63,809 nt of DNA, taken from contig NZ_VWPY01000022.1 of NCBI RefSeq assembly GCF_011839805.1, positions 1-63,809 of the forward strand. The letters are read 5' to 3'. Both the position numbers and the translations under genes were made by a program. The stretch's first letter is position 1. Each line of letters starts with the position of its first letter. Below, one piece after another: positions 62,434 to 63,809 of the stretch. Source of the DNA: Kineococcus rubinsiae. GTDB lineage: Bacteria; Actinomycetota; Actinomycetes; Actinomycetales; Kineococcaceae. The notes under the pieces were generated by a model, which saw only the letters and a list, made by a program, of their open reading frames with translations, was not told where the DNA came from and made no database searches.

Positions 62434-62914
62434 TCAGCTGGGCTGCAGGGTGGTGGGGTCGAGGATCTGCAGCCGGGTGAGGGGGATGCCGCGCAGGTAG
62501 CGCCCGCTGTCGCCGCCGAGCTTGACCAGGCGGGCTTGGCGGTCGCGGACGCTGACGACCACGAAGCGCGTGCCTGCGGGGGTAGCTGTTGGGCCCGAGG
62601 ATGGTCACGACGGCACCGAAGTCGGGCTCGATGACGCTGTTGGCCGCGGCGGTCGCTCGTGCGGCTGCTGCGTCGCCGGTGTACGGCTTCCACAGCTGGG
62701 CCGGGCCGCGCAGGCCCTTGCTGCCGTCCAGCGGGGTGGCGACGTAGTTGCGTTCGCTGGATCGGCTGGGGCGCTTGGTGATCTCGTAGACCCGGTTGGT
62801 GTCGTGCTTGTCGCCGACGTAGTCGGGGTGCAGAGTCACCAGGTCGCCGATCTTGTGGTCGTCGGCGAACACGGGCAGGTCGACGATCTGGACCTGCGGG
62901 GTGAGGTCGGTCAT
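62434..62914 (-). pseudogene. Small gene with a one-base frameshift in a C5 run
   Basis: From ATG 62914 the frame encodes TPQVQIVDLPVFADDHKIGD, RPSRSSERNYVATPLDGSKG and ends sensibly at FGAVVTILGPNSYP. The natural continuation PAGTRFVVVSVRDRQARLVK, GGDSGRYLRGIPLTRLQILD is in another frame and stops at 62434 just before a terminator. Removing one C from the run at 62578-62582 joins them into a protein of about 159 residues. A true pseudogene, a sequencing error or programmed slippage are all possible. No family recognised. Confidence 0.7.
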
Positions 62915-63020
62915 GGTGTGGTTCCTTCCGTTGTGGCAGTGCTGGCACCGGGCGGTGCGAGCAGGTGACCTGGAGAGCGCGAGGTGGGGGTGCGGCGGCT
63001 GCGCCGCGACCGCTCACCGG

Positions 63021-63396
63021 CCCCTCCCGGCGAGGTCGATCAGGGCCGGGGCAAGCGCGACGTAAGGCACCCGTAGGGCGCGGCGTAGCCGCGAGCCGAG
63101 GTAGCCCCGCAGGGAAGACGATCTTGGTCGGGCCGCGTGGGGTGAGCGAGGGACGAGGGAGCAGCGGGGCGCCCAAGTTGGTCTGGACCGCAGGGGTCGA
63201 GCGCAGCGAGCTCGGCTTGCCGTGTCGCGTGCTCGGCCAGGATCGGACGCCGGGAGGGCAGGGCCACTGAGGCGCCGGCCCGAAGGGCCGACCGACCGGG
63301 CGAGGCACGAGCCCGGCCAGCACCGAAAGTGCGCCACTCCGAAGGAGTGGGCTGGGGGGAGCGCGAGGGGGCGCAGCGACACCCCCTCGCACGTCC
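63021..63396 (+). ncRNA. Structured intergenic element, copy E (most diverged)
   Basis: Keeps the layout with changed arms: CGCGGC-GTA-GCCGCG in place of CGCGGG-CTCG-CCCGCG, and GCCGAG/CTCGGC in place of GTCCAGG/CCTGGAC. It also has the CCACTCC-GAA-GGAGTGG hairpin and the terminal GCGAGGGGG/CCCCCTCGC stem, with a 10-nt loop. The GCACC-GCA-GGTGC hairpin is GCAC-CGAAA-GTGC here. Confidence 0.6.
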
Positions 63397-63413
63397 GCCA
63401 GGACCAGGACGGC

Positions 63414-63702
63414 GACCCGACCGGGTGGCATCACGCCCGGGCCGCGGCGGGCGGGGGAGACACCCGCAGGGCGAGGGCGCAGCCCGAGAACCGGGAAGGC
63501 GAAGCCCGAGCGGCAGCGAGCCGGTTTGTCACCCCCACCCACCACGGCCACGATGACCGCCCGAGGAGCGGTCACCGGCCCGCGACCAACACCGCGGCCG
63601 CGAAGCGGCGCCCGCTCCCTGCGACGAAGGAGCAGGGCAGCAGCTGGGGGGAGCGCGAGGGGGCGCGCAGCGACACCCCCTCGCACCCGGTCGCCGGCCC
63701 GC
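63414..63702 (+). ncRNA. Structured intergenic element, short variant copy F
   Basis: 289 bp, nearly identical to copy C with a handful of substitutions, one of which turns CCGCCGCCGCGAAGCGGC into GCGGCCGCGAAGCGGC at the GAA hairpin. The remaining 107 bp to the window end hold no recognised feature. Confidence 0.6.
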
Positions 63703-63809
63703 AGACGTCCGAGGAACGAGGACGACGAGGACCGCCGACCCGACCAACACCACCGGCCCGCCAGGGCCGCCCGCTTCCGCGCAACGCGCGATGGGGCTGC
63801 TCGCGCCGA

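Noticed and set aside
62343-63686. Long N-terminal extension of the 116-residue zinc-ribbon gene
   Set aside because: Passes through structured elements and opposes a strong RBS at GTG 62342.
58030-63702. CRISPR array
   Set aside because: Repeats are 0.29-0.39 kb and diverged, without short regular repeats and unique spacers; no cas genes.

Overview
The window looks like a large conjugative plasmid, or a plasmid-derived element, of a high-GC actinomycete. It shows strong G/C third-position bias and GGAG-type ribosome sites. Its genes include an actinobacterial conjugation set (SCO6880-type protein, VirB4, VirD4, DUF4913, DUF6668), ParA proteins, two primase-like replication proteins, and a relaxase with a MobC-like partner. 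A Kineosporiaceae-like host is possible, but this is inference from gene style only. No rRNA, tRNA or CRISPR was seen.

Layout. 1-5.3 kb: copper resistance, with a CopA-type ATPase truncated at the window edge, a DUF305 lipoprotein and a DUF6153 protein. Two CsoR-type operator palindromes lie here, followed by an M15 peptidase. 5.3-10.1 kb: an acyltransferase-3 membrane protein, a c-di-AMP (ydaO-type) riboswitch in front of a secreted NlpC/P60 hydrolase, then an ArsR-family metal sensor overlapping a P1B-4 (SPC motif) metal ATPase. 10.7-18 kb: a DUF1016 nuclease-like protein, then replicon module 1: HicA-like protein, ParB-like protein, ParA, a cluster of CCTAGG-centred palindromes that are good centromere/operator candidates, and a primase-like replication protein. 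18-22 kb: two secreted glycosidase-like proteins sharing signal peptide and linker style but with different catalytic domains. 22.5-26 kb: a four-gene module of an EspR-like double HTH regulator, an IrrE/ImmA-type protease, a polytopic membrane protein and a hypothetical. 26-28 kb: an ABC exporter.

28-44 kb is the core transfer region: a leftward arm (primase-like Rep2, zinc-ribbon protein, ParA-like ATPase, M23 hydrolase, lipoprotein, Xis/MerR-like HTH) and a divergent rightward operon (DUF6668, pilin-like, VirB8-like, VirB6/TrbL-like, SCO6880-like, VirB4, VirD4, DUF4913). Nearly all genes of the operon overlap or abut. 43.9-48 kb is accessory: a lower-GC HNH nuclease, a hypothetical preceded by a perfect 16-bp inverted repeat, and an FAD oxidoreductase. 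48-54 kb is the mobilisation module: coiled-coil protein, relaxase, MobC-like protein, a hairpin-rich oriT candidate, and a rightward three-gene operon ending in DUF4192. 54-57.9 kb: a broken clamp-like gene, a protein with three SANT/Myb-like repeats, a DnaG-type primase core and a NrdH-like redoxin.

58-63.8 kb is the most unusual part. Small leftward genes (including a DUF932 protein) are separated by six copies of a 0.29-0.39 kb GC-rich intergenic element. The copies show conserved hairpins with some compensatory changes, suggesting an uncharacterised structured RNA or single-stranded-DNA element family.
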